From: Gaoshiqia hydrogeniformans
Lineage (GTDB): Bacteria; Bacteroidota; Bacteroidia; Bacteroidales; Prolixibacteraceae
Direction of reading: 5' to 3'
DNA length: 64,000 bases
Assembly: GCF_049347105.1 (NCBI RefSeq)
Contig: NZ_CP186334.1
Location: forward strand, 1 to 64,000
Shown here: positions 1 to 13,236 of the stretch, one piece after another
Layout: each line of letters starts with the position of its first letter
Position numbering within the stretch: position 1 is the stretch's first letter
Program-made: the position numbers and the translations under genes
Notes under the pieces: generated by a model
Databases searched by the model: none
The model's input: the letters and a program-made list of their open reading frames with translations, nothing else
Told to the model about the DNA's origin: nothing

Positions 1-32
1 AAAAACCCTGTGCTCTGGAGAACACAGGGTTT
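1..32 (-). terminator. rRNA operon terminator
   Basis: Read on the minus strand, AAACCCTGTG and CACAGGGTTT form a perfect 10-bp stem around a short loop, followed by a T-run. It lies directly after the 5S gene, so it closes the rRNA transcript. The window edge cuts the end of the T-run. Confidence 0.9.
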
Positions 33-37
33 GGAAA

Positions 38-148
<111 letters not shown>

Positions 149-324
149 ATCTTTTAGTGACCAGCTTTCTCCGGCAGTTGCCGGACCAAGCTTTTTACAC
201 AACACTTAAATATTATTCACGCTTTGTTGCCTGCAACTTGCAGCCTGCGGCTTGCATGGAGGCATGAAGCTTAATATTTTAAACATACCGGGAAAAATGT
301 GAAGTAACCTTTGACCTTAAAAAC

Positions 325-3200
<2,876 letters not shown>

Positions 3201-3496
3201 CCTTTATTTTTTAATCTTTAAGGTCGAATGTACTTCACATTCTTATTTTCCCAATATGTCAAAGAACTTTAAAGTCAGTCGTGAGCAGTGAGTAACAAGT
3301 ACTGAGTACTTTACCCCCTCACAACCGCTTTACGCTGATACTGCCGGAATCGAACCGTCATTTTTGCCCCCAGGCTTACCATCTGTTCCAATATTTCTTT
3401 TGAACTTTGCTCTTTTTTTAGTGCAGCTCACTTTTTTCAACTTTTTATTCTCTTCCAACTCGTTACTCATAACTCATTACTCGCAACTCATTTTCG
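3201..3496 (-). other. tRNA-Ala to 23S spacer with tRNA-arm remnant
   Basis: This stretch of the internal transcribed spacer contains no gene. Two short imperfect tandem arrays are visible: GTGAGCAGTGAGTAACAAG followed by TACTGAGTAC near 3281-3310, and repeats of the word ACTCAT/ACTCG near 3460-3491. At 3343-3359 the minus strand reads GACGG-TTCGATT-CCGGC, which looks like a tRNA T-arm with one mismatched pair, without a recognisable complete tRNA around it. Confidence 0.5.
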
Positions 3497-3570
3497 TGGA
3501 GAATAAGGGAGTCGAACCCTTGACCTCTAGAATGCAAATCTAGCGCTCTAGCCAACTGAGCTAATCCCCC
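3497..3570 (-). tRNA. tRNA-Ala(TGC)
   Basis: The minus strand folds as a cloverleaf: acceptor GGGGGAT pairs with ATTCTCC, anticodon arm CTAGA-TTTGCAT-TCTAG gives anticodon TGC (alanine), T-loop is TTCGACT and the discriminator base is A. CCA is not encoded. It sits between tRNA-Ile and 23S in the usual bacterial spacer order. Confidence 0.96.
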
Positions 3571-3672
3571 GGGCAATTTGCGATTGATAATTGATTATTT
3601 ATTATTTCCCTTATGTCTTATCCAATCCTGCAATCTGCATTCATCAATAATCAATTGTCATTCATAAATCTG

Positions 3673-3746
3673 TAGTCCCGCCCAGATTTGAACTGGGGAC
3701 CTCTACATTATCAGTGTAGCGCTCTAACCAGCTGAGCTACGAGACT
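3673..3746 (-). tRNA. tRNA-Ile(GAT)
   Basis: On the minus strand acceptor AGTCTCG pairs with CGGGACT, and the anticodon arm CTACA-CTGATAA-TGTAG gives anticodon GAT (isoleucine). The T-loop is TTCAAAT and the discriminator is A, with no encoded CCA. It is the first of the two spacer tRNAs after 16S. Confidence 0.96.
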
Positions 3747-3903
3747 GTTTTCAAGCCTTTAGCCTTAGCCTTTCGCTTTTGACTTTACCCCATCGGACCG
3801 GTCAAACCTGGCAGCTGGCGGCTTGCAGCTAATAGCTCGTGCATATATCTTTTAAAAAGGTAGTGATAAAAAATAAACTCCAAATCAAGGATTTATCAAG
3901 CTC

Positions 3904-5423
<1,520 letters not shown>

Positions 5424-5665
5424 AAGAAATTTTTATGTGTCTTCCAGCTCTGTGATTAAACCCTTTAATTCTTGCGTTTATTCCTTATCTGTCTACCTTT
5501 TCAATATTGTCAATGAACTTCTTTCTTATTATCTGTTCCCTTCGTTTTTATCGAACCTGGTCTTAATCTTTTAAAATCAGTCCCGATTTTCAACAAAGTA
5601 ATAAATACTCTTTTTTTGTTCCCCCTTCAAACATCCAACGTAAACCTCTCTTGTCTGCGGGGCGG
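5424..5665 (-). other. rRNA leader region
   Basis: No gene is visible. This AT-rich stretch would be the transcribed leader between the nearest promoter-like site (5666-5696) and the 16S 5' end. It carries several T-rich tracts but no feature that can be named with confidence. The remaining spacer from 5990 to 6183 also holds nothing recognisable. Confidence 0.5.
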
Positions 5666-5696
5666 CAAAGTTAACAAGCTTTTCCTTTTTGCCAAA
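5666..5696 (-). promoter_or_regulatory. rRNA operon promoter, proximal
   Basis: On the minus strand a -33 TTTG (5693-5696) is followed after exactly 19 bases by TAACTTTG (5666-5673), a perfect match to the Bacteroidota promoter TTTG-N19-TAnnTTTG. It is the nearest of three such sites upstream of 16S. Confidence 0.75.
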
Positions 5697-5824
5697 ACTT
5701 TTTCTGACTTTTTTCCAAAACTCCTCTGCCGGTGGTCAGCTCTTATTCTTACGGAAAATTATTCCCTCCGGGTTTCAAAACCAACCTCTCAAATCTGTCA
5801 GTGAACTCTTCGTTTTAGCGGCTG

Positions 5825-5856
5825 CAAAGTAAAGACCTTTTTTTGTAATATCCAAA
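5825..5856 (-). promoter_or_regulatory. rRNA operon promoter, middle
   Basis: On the minus strand TTTG (5853-5856), a 20-base spacer and TTACTTTG (5825-5832) match the Bacteroidota promoter with one mismatch in the -7 box. The sequence downstream of the box (GCAGCCGC) resembles that of the other two sites. Confidence 0.6.
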
Positions 5857-5958
5857 TACCTTTTTAAAGTTTTTTTCATCACCAAAAACTCCCGAAACCC
5901 TTGCAGAACGCCGCTCTCAGCTCCCCCGGTATAACCCGTTTGTCTCTCAAAGCGGGTG

Positions 5959-5989
5959 CAAATATAGAGAGCTTTTTCGGTTCTGCAAT
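5959..5989 (-). promoter_or_regulatory. rRNA operon promoter, distal
   Basis: On the minus strand ATTG (5986-5989), 19 bases, then TATATTTG (5959-5966), a perfect -7 box with a -33 box that keeps TTG. A GCACCCGC stretch follows the box, as at the other two promoter-like sites. Confidence 0.6.
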
Positions 5990-6183
5990 AGCAAATACAA
6001 GCTTTTTTCAACTATAAAATCATTCGGAAACTTAAGTTCCTGATTCTTCGGTTTTTATATCTGTTATTTTTTTTACCTTCATCGCTGTCAATAATAAAAA
6101 AAGAAACCTTTCGTTTTGGCTTTAGACTGTTTTTACCGGTTGTTTGTAACCGATGAGTCAGATACACAGGAATAGCAGATCCA

Positions 6184-6220
6184 ATATTAAATCACGGATA
6201 TTAAATCACGGATATTAAAT
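6184..6220. repeat. 14-bp tandem repeat before a membrane-protein gene
   Basis: ATATTAAATCACGG occurs twice in direct succession (6184-6197, 6198-6211), then a partial third copy ATATTAAAT. It ends 18 bases before the start codon at 6239, so it lies in the probable promoter or 5' untranslated region. Confidence 0.85.
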
Positions 6221-6238
6221 AATAACAAAATTGTAAAG

Positions 6239-6844
6239 ATGAAGAAAACGCTGAGAAAGTATTTGCTTGGAGCGATTATGATTGTTCCCACATTCGCCTT
6301 CTCCCAAACAGGCACGGTGGAGGCAGTTTTTGACACGACAGACATTAAAGGTCAATTTGAGTATTTACACACGAAGTCAAATACCTATGAAGACTATAAG
6401 GTAATTAAAATAAATAGTCTGAACTTGCTTAAGAAAAATGCGCTGGATAGCATTCGGATGTATAAAACCAGCGTAAGCGCTCATCAGGAAAAAATAACAG
6501 AACTCAGTCATACGCTGACAGAACGAGATACTGAAATTCAGAAATTAACAGAAGTTCTAGATGCAACACAAAAGGCACAGGACAGTATTAATCTAATAGG
6601 AGCAAGCGTATCGAAAAGCACCTATAACAGTATCATGTGGGGATTAATCGTTTGTTTATTAGTGATCTCCGGAATTCTGGTGTCTCTGTTCAAACGAAAC
6701 CATATGCTCACAAAAGCTGCCCAGAACAGGCTGGCAGAAGTAGAGGAAGATTTTGAGAAACACCGCAAAAATGCATTAACCCGTGAACAAAAGCTGGCGC
6801 GTGAACTGATGGATGTCAAACTAAAATACAAATCAGACAGGTAA
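6239..6844 (+). CDS. membrane-anchored coiled-coil protein, function unknown
   Basis: A 201-residue protein of no known function. Residues 1-22 look like a signal peptide ending FAFSQ. About 78-118 is a heptad-like, charged coiled coil, residues 132-151 (MWGLIVCLLVISGILVSL) form one transmembrane helix, and the tail 155-201 is again highly charged and helical. The expected topology is a periplasmic coiled coil, one membrane pass and a cytoplasmic helical tail. Such proteins occur in Bacteroidota and are sometimes named tRNA methyltransferase in databases, but no methyltransferase motif is visible here. The ATG start follows an A-rich leader. It stands alone, divergent from the rRNA operon. 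Confidence 0.75.
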   Translation: MKKTLRKYLLGAIMIVPTFAFSQTGTVEAVFDTTDIKGQFEYLHTKSNTYEDYKVIKINSLNLLKKNALDSIRMYKTSVSAHQEKITELSHTLTERDTEIQKLTEVLDATQKAQDSINLIGASVSKSTYNSIMWGLIVCLLVISGILVSLFKRNHMLTKAAQNRLAEVEEDFEKHRKNALTREQKLARELMDVKLKYKSDR

Positions 6845-6985
6845 GATTCATATGACTAACACCTTCTTTTTCGACAAAATACAGCATGAATAAAAGCTAA
6901 AGATCCATCAAATTGCCTGCAAACCACTTTTTACTTACAGCATACCTCAACCAGGGAGCTAAAGACGTTAATCCGGGCATCCAAT

Positions 6986-7020
6986 CAAAAAAATGAGGCC
7001 CCACGTAATGTGAGGCCTCT
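6986..7020 (-). terminator. terminator of the acyl-CoA dehydrogenase operon
   Basis: On the minus strand GAGGCCTCAC and GTGGGGCCTC form a stem around a short ATTAC loop with one mismatch, followed by ATTTTTTTG. It lies 27 bases after the stop codon of the acyl-CoA dehydrogenase gene. Confidence 0.85.
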
Positions 7021-7046
7021 CTCCAACTATCCAGAGAATAATTTTA

Positions 7047-8756
7047 TTACATTTCATATTTATAAGTTCCCAGATCGCTCAAATCGGAGGAACGAATAAA
7101 TTCGGCATGGGCTTTCACCTGCGCTTTTGCCAGATGGATGAAGTTCTTCGCTGATTTGAGGAAGCCCGGTTCCCGGTTGCTATCCAGGACCAACAGGTAA
7201 CTCATAATGATGTAACCAGCCATTTCGACCATGCGCCGGGCATGAAAATCGATAAACTCATTGTCGTTAATCGCCAGCACTTTATTAACGGCCTGTTCGT
7301 ATTCATCGGTTAAAATAATCAGGGCACGCCGCAAATGTTCCAATTCAGGAGAAACTTTTTCTGACTCATAAACGCGAATCTGCTCCAGGTAAGCGCCTGT
7401 TGTTACACCCCGAATGGCTGCAACTACCTGCAACTGGGTGGTACCCTCGTAAATGGACGTAATACGGGCATCACGATAGAGCCGCTCAACGGGGTAATCT
7501 TTCATGAAACCGGAGCCTCCGTGAATCTGAACCGCATCGTAAGCCAGTTGATTACAATATTCTGATGCCATTCCTTTCACCAACGGGGTATAAAAATCGG
7601 CCAGCTTCTGGTACTTTTTCATTTCATCCCGCTCGTCTTTATCCAGTTTTCGCTCTTCGGCAATGTGCATATAGGTTTTGTATACATCCACAAAACGGGC
7701 TGTTTCATACAATAAGGTACGGGAAGCATCGAGTTTAGCCTTCATGGTTGCCAGCATTTCGTAAACGGCAGGGAAACGCATGATGGCTTTTCCAAACTGC
7801 ACACGTTCCTTGGCATATGCCAACGCTTCGCGGTAAGCTGCTTCGGAAACACCTACCGACTGGGCGGCAATTCCCAGGCGGGCGCCATTCATCAAAGCCA
7901 TCACATATTTAATCAAGCCCATTTTACGGTCGCCAACCAACTCGGCCGGAGCGTCTTTAAATACCAGCTCGCAAGTCGGAGAACCGATAATACCCATCTT
8001 ATGCTCGATCCGGCGAACAGTGACACCGCCGTCATTTTTGTCGTAAATGAACATCGACAATCCGCGGCCGTCTTTGGTACCGGGCTCAGAGCGGGCCAAA
8101 ACCAGTGAAATGTGGCCATCGCCATTGGTGATGAAGCGTTTTACGCCATTTAGCAACCATTTGCCGGTTTTCTCGTTGTAGGTTGCTTTTAGCTGAACTG
8201 CCTGCAAGTCTGATCCGGCATCGGGCTCGGTTAAGTCCATGGCCATGGTATCGCCCTGGCAAACCCGGGTCAGGTATTTTTCCTTTTGCTCTTCAGAAGC
8301 AAATTCGTTGATGGTTTCGGCACAGTCCTGCAACCCCCAGATATTTACAAAGCCTGCATCAGCACGCGAAACGACATCAGCCGCCATAATATAAGGTACA
8401 ATGGGAAAATTAAGGCCGCCGTACTTCCGGGGCAACGACATTCCCATTAAACCAGCCTTATTTAGCGCTTCGATGTTTTCAGCAGTCCCGCGGGCATAAA
8501 TGACGTGTCCGTCGGCAACCTGCGGGCCTTCTGCATCAATTGACTCGGCATTTGGGCCAATAATCTCGCCGCAAACTTCGCCAACAACTTCAAGCACTTT
8601 ATCAAAATTGTCCATAGCATCTTCGTGATCCATGGGCGCATAGTCAAATTTTCCTTTTTCGGAGAAATTCCTTTCCTTCAACCGGACAATCTTCTCCATC
8701 AAAGGGTGGTAGAGGTGGAATCTCAGTTCTTTATTATCGGTATAAAAGTTAGCCAT
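7047..8756 (-). CDS. acyl-CoA dehydrogenase, long form
   Basis: FAD-dependent enzyme that introduces the 2,3-double bond in acyl-CoA thioesters and passes electrons to the electron transfer flavoprotein. The 569-residue length is that of the extended Bacteroidota type with an extra C-terminal helical region. Visible motifs are the N-terminal helical domain, the FAD/substrate signature MDLTEPDAGSD (173-183), FGKAIMRFPA (321-330) with the second family signature, IHGGSGFMKDYPVERLYRDAR (411-431), and IYEGTTQLQ with the probable catalytic Glu437. It is the last gene of the etfB-etfA-acyl-CoA dehydrogenase operon, 22 bases after etfA, which fits ETF as its electron acceptor. Substrate chain length cannot be read from the sequence. 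Confidence 0.93.
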   Translation of the reverse strand: MANFYTDNKELRFHLYHPLMEKIVRLKERNFSEKGKFDYAPMDHEDAMDNFDKVLEVVGEVCGEIIGPNAESIDAEGPQVADGHVIYARGTAENIEALNKAGLMGMSLPRKYGGLNFPIVPYIMAADVVSRADAGFVNIWGLQDCAETINEFASEEQKEKYLTRVCQGDTMAMDLTEPDAGSDLQAVQLKATYNEKTGKWLLNGVKRFITNGDGHISLVLARSEPGTKDGRGLSMFIYDKNDGGVTVRRIEHKMGIIGSPTCELVFKDAPAELVGDRKMGLIKYVMALMNGARLGIAAQSVGVSEAAYREALAYAKERVQFGKAIMRFPAVYEMLATMKAKLDASRTLLYETARFVDVYKTYMHIAEERKLDKDERDEMKKYQKLADFYTPLVKGMASEYCNQLAYDAVQIHGGSGFMKDYPVERLYRDARITSIYEGTTQLQVVAAIRGVTTGAYLEQIRVYESEKVSPELEHLRRALIILTDEYEQAVNKVLAINDNEFIDFHARRMVEMAGYIIMSYLLVLDSNREPGFLKSAKNFIHLAKAQVKAHAEFIRSSDLSDLGTYKYEM

Positions 8757-8778
8757 TTAAAAAAGTTTTAAAAGATGA

Positions 8779-9798
8779 TTACTTGGTATTCTTTTTATAA
8801 TACTTGATCATTTTCGGAATAATCTCCGCTACATCGCCGGTAATTACATAGTCGGCAATAGAGTTAATCGGAGCCTCCGGATCAGTATTAATGGCAATTA
8901 TCTGCGCCGATTCTTCCATACCGGCACGATGTTGAATCTGGCCTGAAATTCCACAGGCAATATAGAGTTTTGGTCGAACCGTCACCCCGGTTTGCCCAAT
9001 CTGACGTTCATGAGGCACATAACCGGCATCGACTGCAGCACGCGATGCGCCTACTTCGCCACCCAACACTTCTGCCAAATCAAATAATAACTGAAAATTT
9101 TCTTTTGATCCCATCCCGTAACCACCGGCAACAACAATCGGAGCAGCTTTCATATTCACTTTGCTCTTTTCCATATGCCGTTCGATGATCTCAACCACAA
9201 AATCGGCATCGCTCACGTATTTTGAGACATCCAGTTTAACGATTTTCCCCTTGAACCTGGGATCCAGAATTTCCTTTTTCATAACACCTTCGCGAACAGT
9301 AGCCATTTGCGGACGGCAATCCGGATTAATAATGGTCGCAATGATGTTTCCCCCAAAAGCGGGACGAATCTGGTAAAGAAGATTTTGATATGTTTTCCCC
9401 TGTTTTTTATCCTCATGTTCACCGATGACCAGGCTGGTACAATCGGCCGTAAGCCCGCTGTGCAAGGCCGAAGAAACCCTGGGTCCCAAATCGCGGCCAA
9501 CCGAAGAAGCTCCCATGAGGGCAATCTGCGGCTTTTCTTCTCCAAATAATTTCACAATGATGCTTGTGTGAGGAAGGGTTGTATAGGGAGCCAATCGCTC
9601 ATCGTCAGCAATGTATAATACGTCAACCCCGTAAGGAAAAATTTGTTTTTCAATTTCTTCAAGTTTGCTTCCAATGGCAACAGCTTCGAGCTTGCAGCCT
9701 AATTCATTGGCCAAACCACGTCCTTTGGTCATCAACTCCTGACTGACTTCAGCTACATGACCGTCTTCAATTTCACAATATACAAATACACTGTTCAT
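8779..9798 (-). CDS. etfA: electron transfer flavoprotein subunit alpha
   Basis: Alpha subunit of ETF, which takes electrons from acyl-CoA dehydrogenases and delivers them toward the respiratory chain. At 339 residues it has normal length. The N-terminal ETF domain is followed by the C-terminal FAD-binding domain with ASRAAVDAG (251-259), QIGQTGVTVRP (266-276), the signature GISGQIQH (283-290) and AINTDPEAPI (302-311) before ADYVITGD. It lies 19 bases downstream of etfB and 22 upstream of the dehydrogenase, all on one transcript. Confidence 0.95.
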   Translation of the reverse strand: MNSVFVYCEIEDGHVAEVSQELMTKGRGLANELGCKLEAVAIGSKLEEIEKQIFPYGVDVLYIADDERLAPYTTLPHTSIIVKLFGEEKPQIALMGASSVGRDLGPRVSSALHSGLTADCTSLVIGEHEDKKQGKTYQNLLYQIRPAFGGNIIATIINPDCRPQMATVREGVMKKEILDPRFKGKIVKLDVSKYVSDADFVVEIIERHMEKSKVNMKAAPIVVAGGYGMGSKENFQLLFDLAEVLGGEVGASRAAVDAGYVPHERQIGQTGVTVRPKLYIACGISGQIQHRAGMEESAQIIAINTDPEAPINSIADYVITGDVAEIIPKMIKYYKKNTK

Positions 9799-9817
9799 AA
9801 TCAGATTATTTTAGGGG

Positions 9818-10696
9818 TTAACCAATGGTGTGATTTTCAATCAATTCGCGCATCAAATCATCGATGTCGCCATCGGCTGCAGAAATAACTTTAGCTCCTT
9901 TGGCCTGCAACACAACATTTTCCACCGTTTTTACTTTTGTAGGTGATCCGCTCAAACCCAATTCTTCCAGATTCACTTCGATGTCGTTCACCGACCATTC
10001 GGGAATATTAAGATACGGACGGTCGTTATACAAATGCAGGTAATCTTCGTTGGAATTCTGAAGCTCTGAAACAGATTTTGCATGCTTGTATTTCATCAAC
10101 AACTTGGCGTTTCTGGCACGACAATCAGGAGCAGAACCGTTAACTGTCATGACCATCGGAACCGGACAGCTAACAACTTCCACTCCCCTTTCCAGACGAC
10201 GTTTCACGTAAACCTTGCTTGCTTCGATTTTCTGCACCTCCTCAACATAAGTGACTTGCGGAAGTCCCAGTTTTTCAGCCACCTGCGGGCCTACCTGGGC
10301 AGTGTCTCCGTCAATAGCCTGACGGCCGGCGATGATCAGATCAAAATCTTTCACTTTTTTCAGAACCCGTGAAATTGCATAGGAAGTCGCCAGGGTGTCC
10401 GAACCGGCAAAAGCGCGATCGGTAAGCAAAATTCCGCCATCTGCGCCCCGGAACATCCCTTCGCGGATAATTTCGGCGGCACGCCCCGGCCCCATGGTTA
10501 AAATGGTCACAGTCGTTCCCGGGAAATTTTCTTTGATGCGCAACGCCTGCTCCAGCGCATTCAGATCTTCGGGATTAAAAATAGCCGGCAAGGCAGCACG
10601 GTTGATCGTACCATCGGCTTTCATAGCGTCTTTGCCTACATTCCGCGTATCCGGAACCTGTTTGGCAAGAACGATAATCTTAAAGGCTTTCATCAT
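9818..10696 (-). CDS. etfB: electron transfer flavoprotein subunit beta
   Basis: Beta subunit of ETF, partner of EtfA; binds AMP structurally. Residues 6-16 (KIIVLAKQVPD) are the usual N-terminus and AGRQAIDGDTAQVGPQVAEKLG (123-144) carries the family signature with the nucleotide-binding D-T-x-Q-V-G. Length 292 is normal. Two adjacent ATG codons (10696 and 10693) are both possible starts. First gene of the operon; a promoter-like site lies about 100 bases upstream, and the 5' leader contains a perfect TGCCAAC/GTTGGCA hairpin near 10733-10753. Confidence 0.95.
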   Translation of the reverse strand: MMKAFKIIVLAKQVPDTRNVGKDAMKADGTINRAALPAIFNPEDLNALEQALRIKENFPGTTVTILTMGPGRAAEIIREGMFRGADGGILLTDRAFAGSDTLATSYAISRVLKKVKDFDLIIAGRQAIDGDTAQVGPQVAEKLGLPQVTYVEEVQKIEASKVYVKRRLERGVEVVSCPVPMVMTVNGSAPDCRARNAKLLMKYKHAKSVSELQNSNEDYLHLYNDRPYLNIPEWSVNDIEVNLEELGLSGSPTKVKTVENVVLQAKGAKVISAADGDIDDLMRELIENHTIG

Positions 10697-10794
10697 ACTT
10701 AAATTTATCAGTTTCTATCGCATTTAGTTTTGCCAACTTCTGTTTGGTTGGCAGACAAAGGTTCAATTTGGTTGATTCTCCTTTGCAAAGCAGG

Positions 10795-10826
10795 CAAATA
10801 TAGCCAAACAGCCTTAAGATATCAAG
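10795..10826 (-). promoter_or_regulatory. etfBA-acyl-CoA dehydrogenase promoter
   Basis: On the minus strand CTTG (10823-10826), 20 bases, then TATATTTG (10795-10802): a perfect Bacteroidota -7 box and a -33 box keeping TTG. The remainder of the etfB to arabinofuranosidase spacer (10827-11199) shows nothing that can be named. Confidence 0.65.
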
Positions 10827-11199
10827 GTTTCGAATCACAGATGAATAACATAAATTTTGCAAATAATCACTATCTCCCAGTTTAATCATAAAATGGAAAT
10901 GGCTGAGTTTCCTGAAAATCTTTATTTACGAGCGTTTAAAACAATCAACCTAAAACTTCAAAAAATCACATCAACGGTTCCTGATCCCTAATTTATAATC
11001 ATTTTAATCTATTAGGCTACTCTTATCAGGAATTACCCGCGATACAGACCGAATGTTATAAACAACAAATAAGATGACAACCAAAGCGATAAATCCCGAT
11101 CTGTCCGGCCGATGTTCATATCGTTTTAAAGGTGTTATAAAACCTGTCTTTGAAAAGTAATTAATACTTTTATTATTTTTGATCATCACAAACAACTAC

Positions 11200-12735
11200 A
11201 TGATGAAAAAGAAAACGATCTGTTCACTTATTATCCTTTCACTTATCAGTATAAGTACGATTGGACAAAGCACGCTGACTCTGCACGCCGACCAAGCCCA
11301 AACAAAGATCAACCGGGAAATTTACGGCCACTTTGCCGAACACCTCGGGCGCTGTATTTATGGAGGCATATATGTTGGCGAAGATTCTGACGTTCCTAAC
11401 ATCCGGGGATTCAGAGAAGATATTATTGTAGCCCTGAAAGACATGCAAATACCGCTGCTCCGATGGCCGGGAGGATGTTTTGCAGATACCTACCACTGGA
11501 AAGACGGGATTGGCCCCCGGCACCAACGGCCATCTATGGTCAATGTACACTGGGGCGGCGTTACCGAAGACAATAGTTTTGGGACGCACGAATTTCTGGA
11601 TTTTTGCGATTTAATTGACGCCGAGCCTTACATCAACCTAAACGTTGGATCGGGAACCGTACAGGAAGCTTCAGAATGGGTTGAATATGTTACTTCGGCC
11701 AATATCAGCCCCATGACTGACCTTCGCAAAAAAAACGGACGCGAAGAAGCCTGGAAGGTCAGGTACTGGGGAATTGGAAATGAAAACTGGGGTTGCGGCG
11801 GCCATATGACCCCGGAGTATTATGCCGACCTGTACAACCGTTTCGCCACCTATTGTCAGGGCAACTTATACCGCATCGCGGGCGGTCCCAACGTTGATGA
11901 TTATAACTGGATGGAGGTGCTGATGCAGAAAACAGCCCGGCACCGGCAACTGGTGCAGGGAGTTTCGCTGCACAGCTACACATTTACAACAAGCTGGTCG
12001 GATAAAGGATCGGCCACTGCGTTCAATGAGAATGACTGGATTTCGGTAATGAACAATACCATAAAAATGGAAACACTGGTACGGCGTCATTCGACGATCA
12101 TGGATAAATATGATCCGGATAAAAACATTGGATTGATTGTTGACGAATGGGGTAACTGGTTTCAGGTTGAACCCGGTACAAACCCGGGATTCCTGTACCA
12201 GCAGAATACCCTGCGCGATGCACTGGTCGCCGGGATCAACCTCAATATTTTCAACAACCATGCCGACCGGGTAAAAATGGCCAACATTGCACAAACGGTA
12301 AACGTATTGCAATCGGTAATCCTCACCAAAGACGATGAAATTGTACTGACCCCGACTTATTATGTTTTTAAAATGTACAGTGTGCACCAGGATGCCACCC
12401 TCATCCCTTCAAACCTGAAAACCGGAAAATATGAACTGGACGGGAAATCGGTCCCTGCGGTTCATGCATCGGCGTCAACCAAAGATGGTCAGGTTTCCAT
12501 CACCCTGTGCAACCTGAACCCGAACAAATCCGAAAGCATCGACATCAGCCTGACCGGGCAAAATGTAAGTTCGGCCAGCGGCCAAATAGTTACCGCTAAA
12601 AACATGAACGACTACAACGACTTTGGTAAAGACGAAAAAGTGACGCTAACCAACTTTGAAGTAAAAAAACCGAAAGACGGGAAACTAACCGTAACGCTTC
12701 CCTCCAAATCAGTGGTTTTGGTTCAGCTAAAATAG
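11200..12735 (+). CDS. alpha-L-arabinofuranosidase, GH51 type
   Basis: Secreted glycoside hydrolase expected to release terminal arabinofuranosyl groups from plant polysaccharides. Numbering from the ATG at 11200 (511 residues): signal peptide about 1-24; GH51 TIM barrel with LRWPGGCFADTYHW (87-100), the acid/base in GIGNENW (Glu195) and the nucleophile in VDEWGNW (Glu316); then a C-terminal beta-sandwich about 390-511. The retaining mechanism is known for the family. A second ATG follows at 11203. The gene is monocistronic, with no SusC/SusD pair or sensor nearby in the window. Confidence 0.93.
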   Translation: MMKKKTICSLIILSLISISTIGQSTLTLHADQAQTKINREIYGHFAEHLGRCIYGGIYVGEDSDVPNIRGFREDIIVALKDMQIPLLRWPGGCFADTYHWKDGIGPRHQRPSMVNVHWGGVTEDNSFGTHEFLDFCDLIDAEPYINLNVGSGTVQEASEWVEYVTSANISPMTDLRKKNGREEAWKVRYWGIGNENWGCGGHMTPEYYADLYNRFATYCQGNLYRIAGGPNVDDYNWMEVLMQKTARHRQLVQGVSLHSYTFTTSWSDKGSATAFNENDWISVMNNTIKMETLVRRHSTIMDKYDPDKNIGLIVDEWGNWFQVEPGTNPGFLYQQNTLRDALVAGINLNIFNNHADRVKMANIAQTVNVLQSVILTKDDEIVLTPTYYVFKMYSVHQDATLIPSNLKTGKYELDGKSVPAVHASASTKDGQVSITLCNLNPNKSESIDISLTGQNVSSASGQIVTAKNMNDYNDFGKDEKVTLTNFEVKKPKDGKLTVTLPSKSVVLVQLK

Positions 12736-12783
12736 TCTCCGGACGTTGGAAGCTTATGGTTTTCGACTCCAGGCAGACCGGTA

Positions 12784-12827
12784 TCAAGCGGGATTTAATC
12801 AGAACGATCAAATCCCGCTTGACTTTT
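12784..12827. terminator. terminator after the GH51 gene
   Basis: TCAAGCGGGATTT (12784-12796) and AAATCCCGCTTGA (12810-12822) form a perfect 13-bp stem followed by CTTTTC on the plus strand. It lies between the GH51 gene and the convergent small membrane-protein gene, so it may serve both. Confidence 0.8.
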
Positions 12828-12878
12828 CAAAATTTAACCGGTATTTTCTGCACCCACGATGTTGCAGAAAGTCAACTG

Positions 12879-13172
12879 CTAATGAATCCCTCTGAACCAA
12901 TCCTGGAAGTACGTTCCGATAACGGGAATCTCATTCCTTTTTTGCTGGATGGCGCCAATCAGACTGATAATCCATAGAATGAACACAACAACTCCCACGA
13001 TAACGCGTATCGCAGGAATGATTGTTCCCACCAGGCCAAGTAAATAAATACCAAGTGTTTGCCTCAGGTAAAAAGAGGTCAGTTCATCTTTTTCGGTATT
13101 GTTCAGGATCAAGGCAATAATCCAGCCAATCAAGGTAATGTGTGCTACAATTGCTTTTAGTTGCGAACTCAT
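12879..13172 (-). CDS. small DUF4870-like membrane protein
   Basis: A 97-residue hydrophobic protein with three predicted membrane helices at about 8-24, 42-58 and 62-82, ending in a short charged tail. The pattern (AHITLIGWIIALILN, LRQTLGIYLLGLVG) resembles DUF4870-type proteins, of which a longer relative is encoded at 41378-41731. Function is unknown. It follows the transporter gene on the same strand after about 65 bases and may share its transcript. Confidence 0.7.
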   Translation of the reverse strand: MSSQLKAIVAHITLIGWIIALILNNTEKDELTSFYLRQTLGIYLLGLVGTIIPAIRVIVGVVVFILWIISLIGAIQQKRNEIPVIGTYFQDWFRGIH

Positions 13173-13236
13173 ATGATTTAATTTTGGTCATTCAAAATCA
13201 TGAACTTGTCTCCCCTCAAATCATTTTGCACACAAA

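Noticed and set aside
6239..6844. tRNA (guanine-N1)-methyltransferase, a name given to similar proteins
   Set aside because: The protein has a signal peptide, coiled coil and membrane helix but no SPOUT-type methyltransferase motif.
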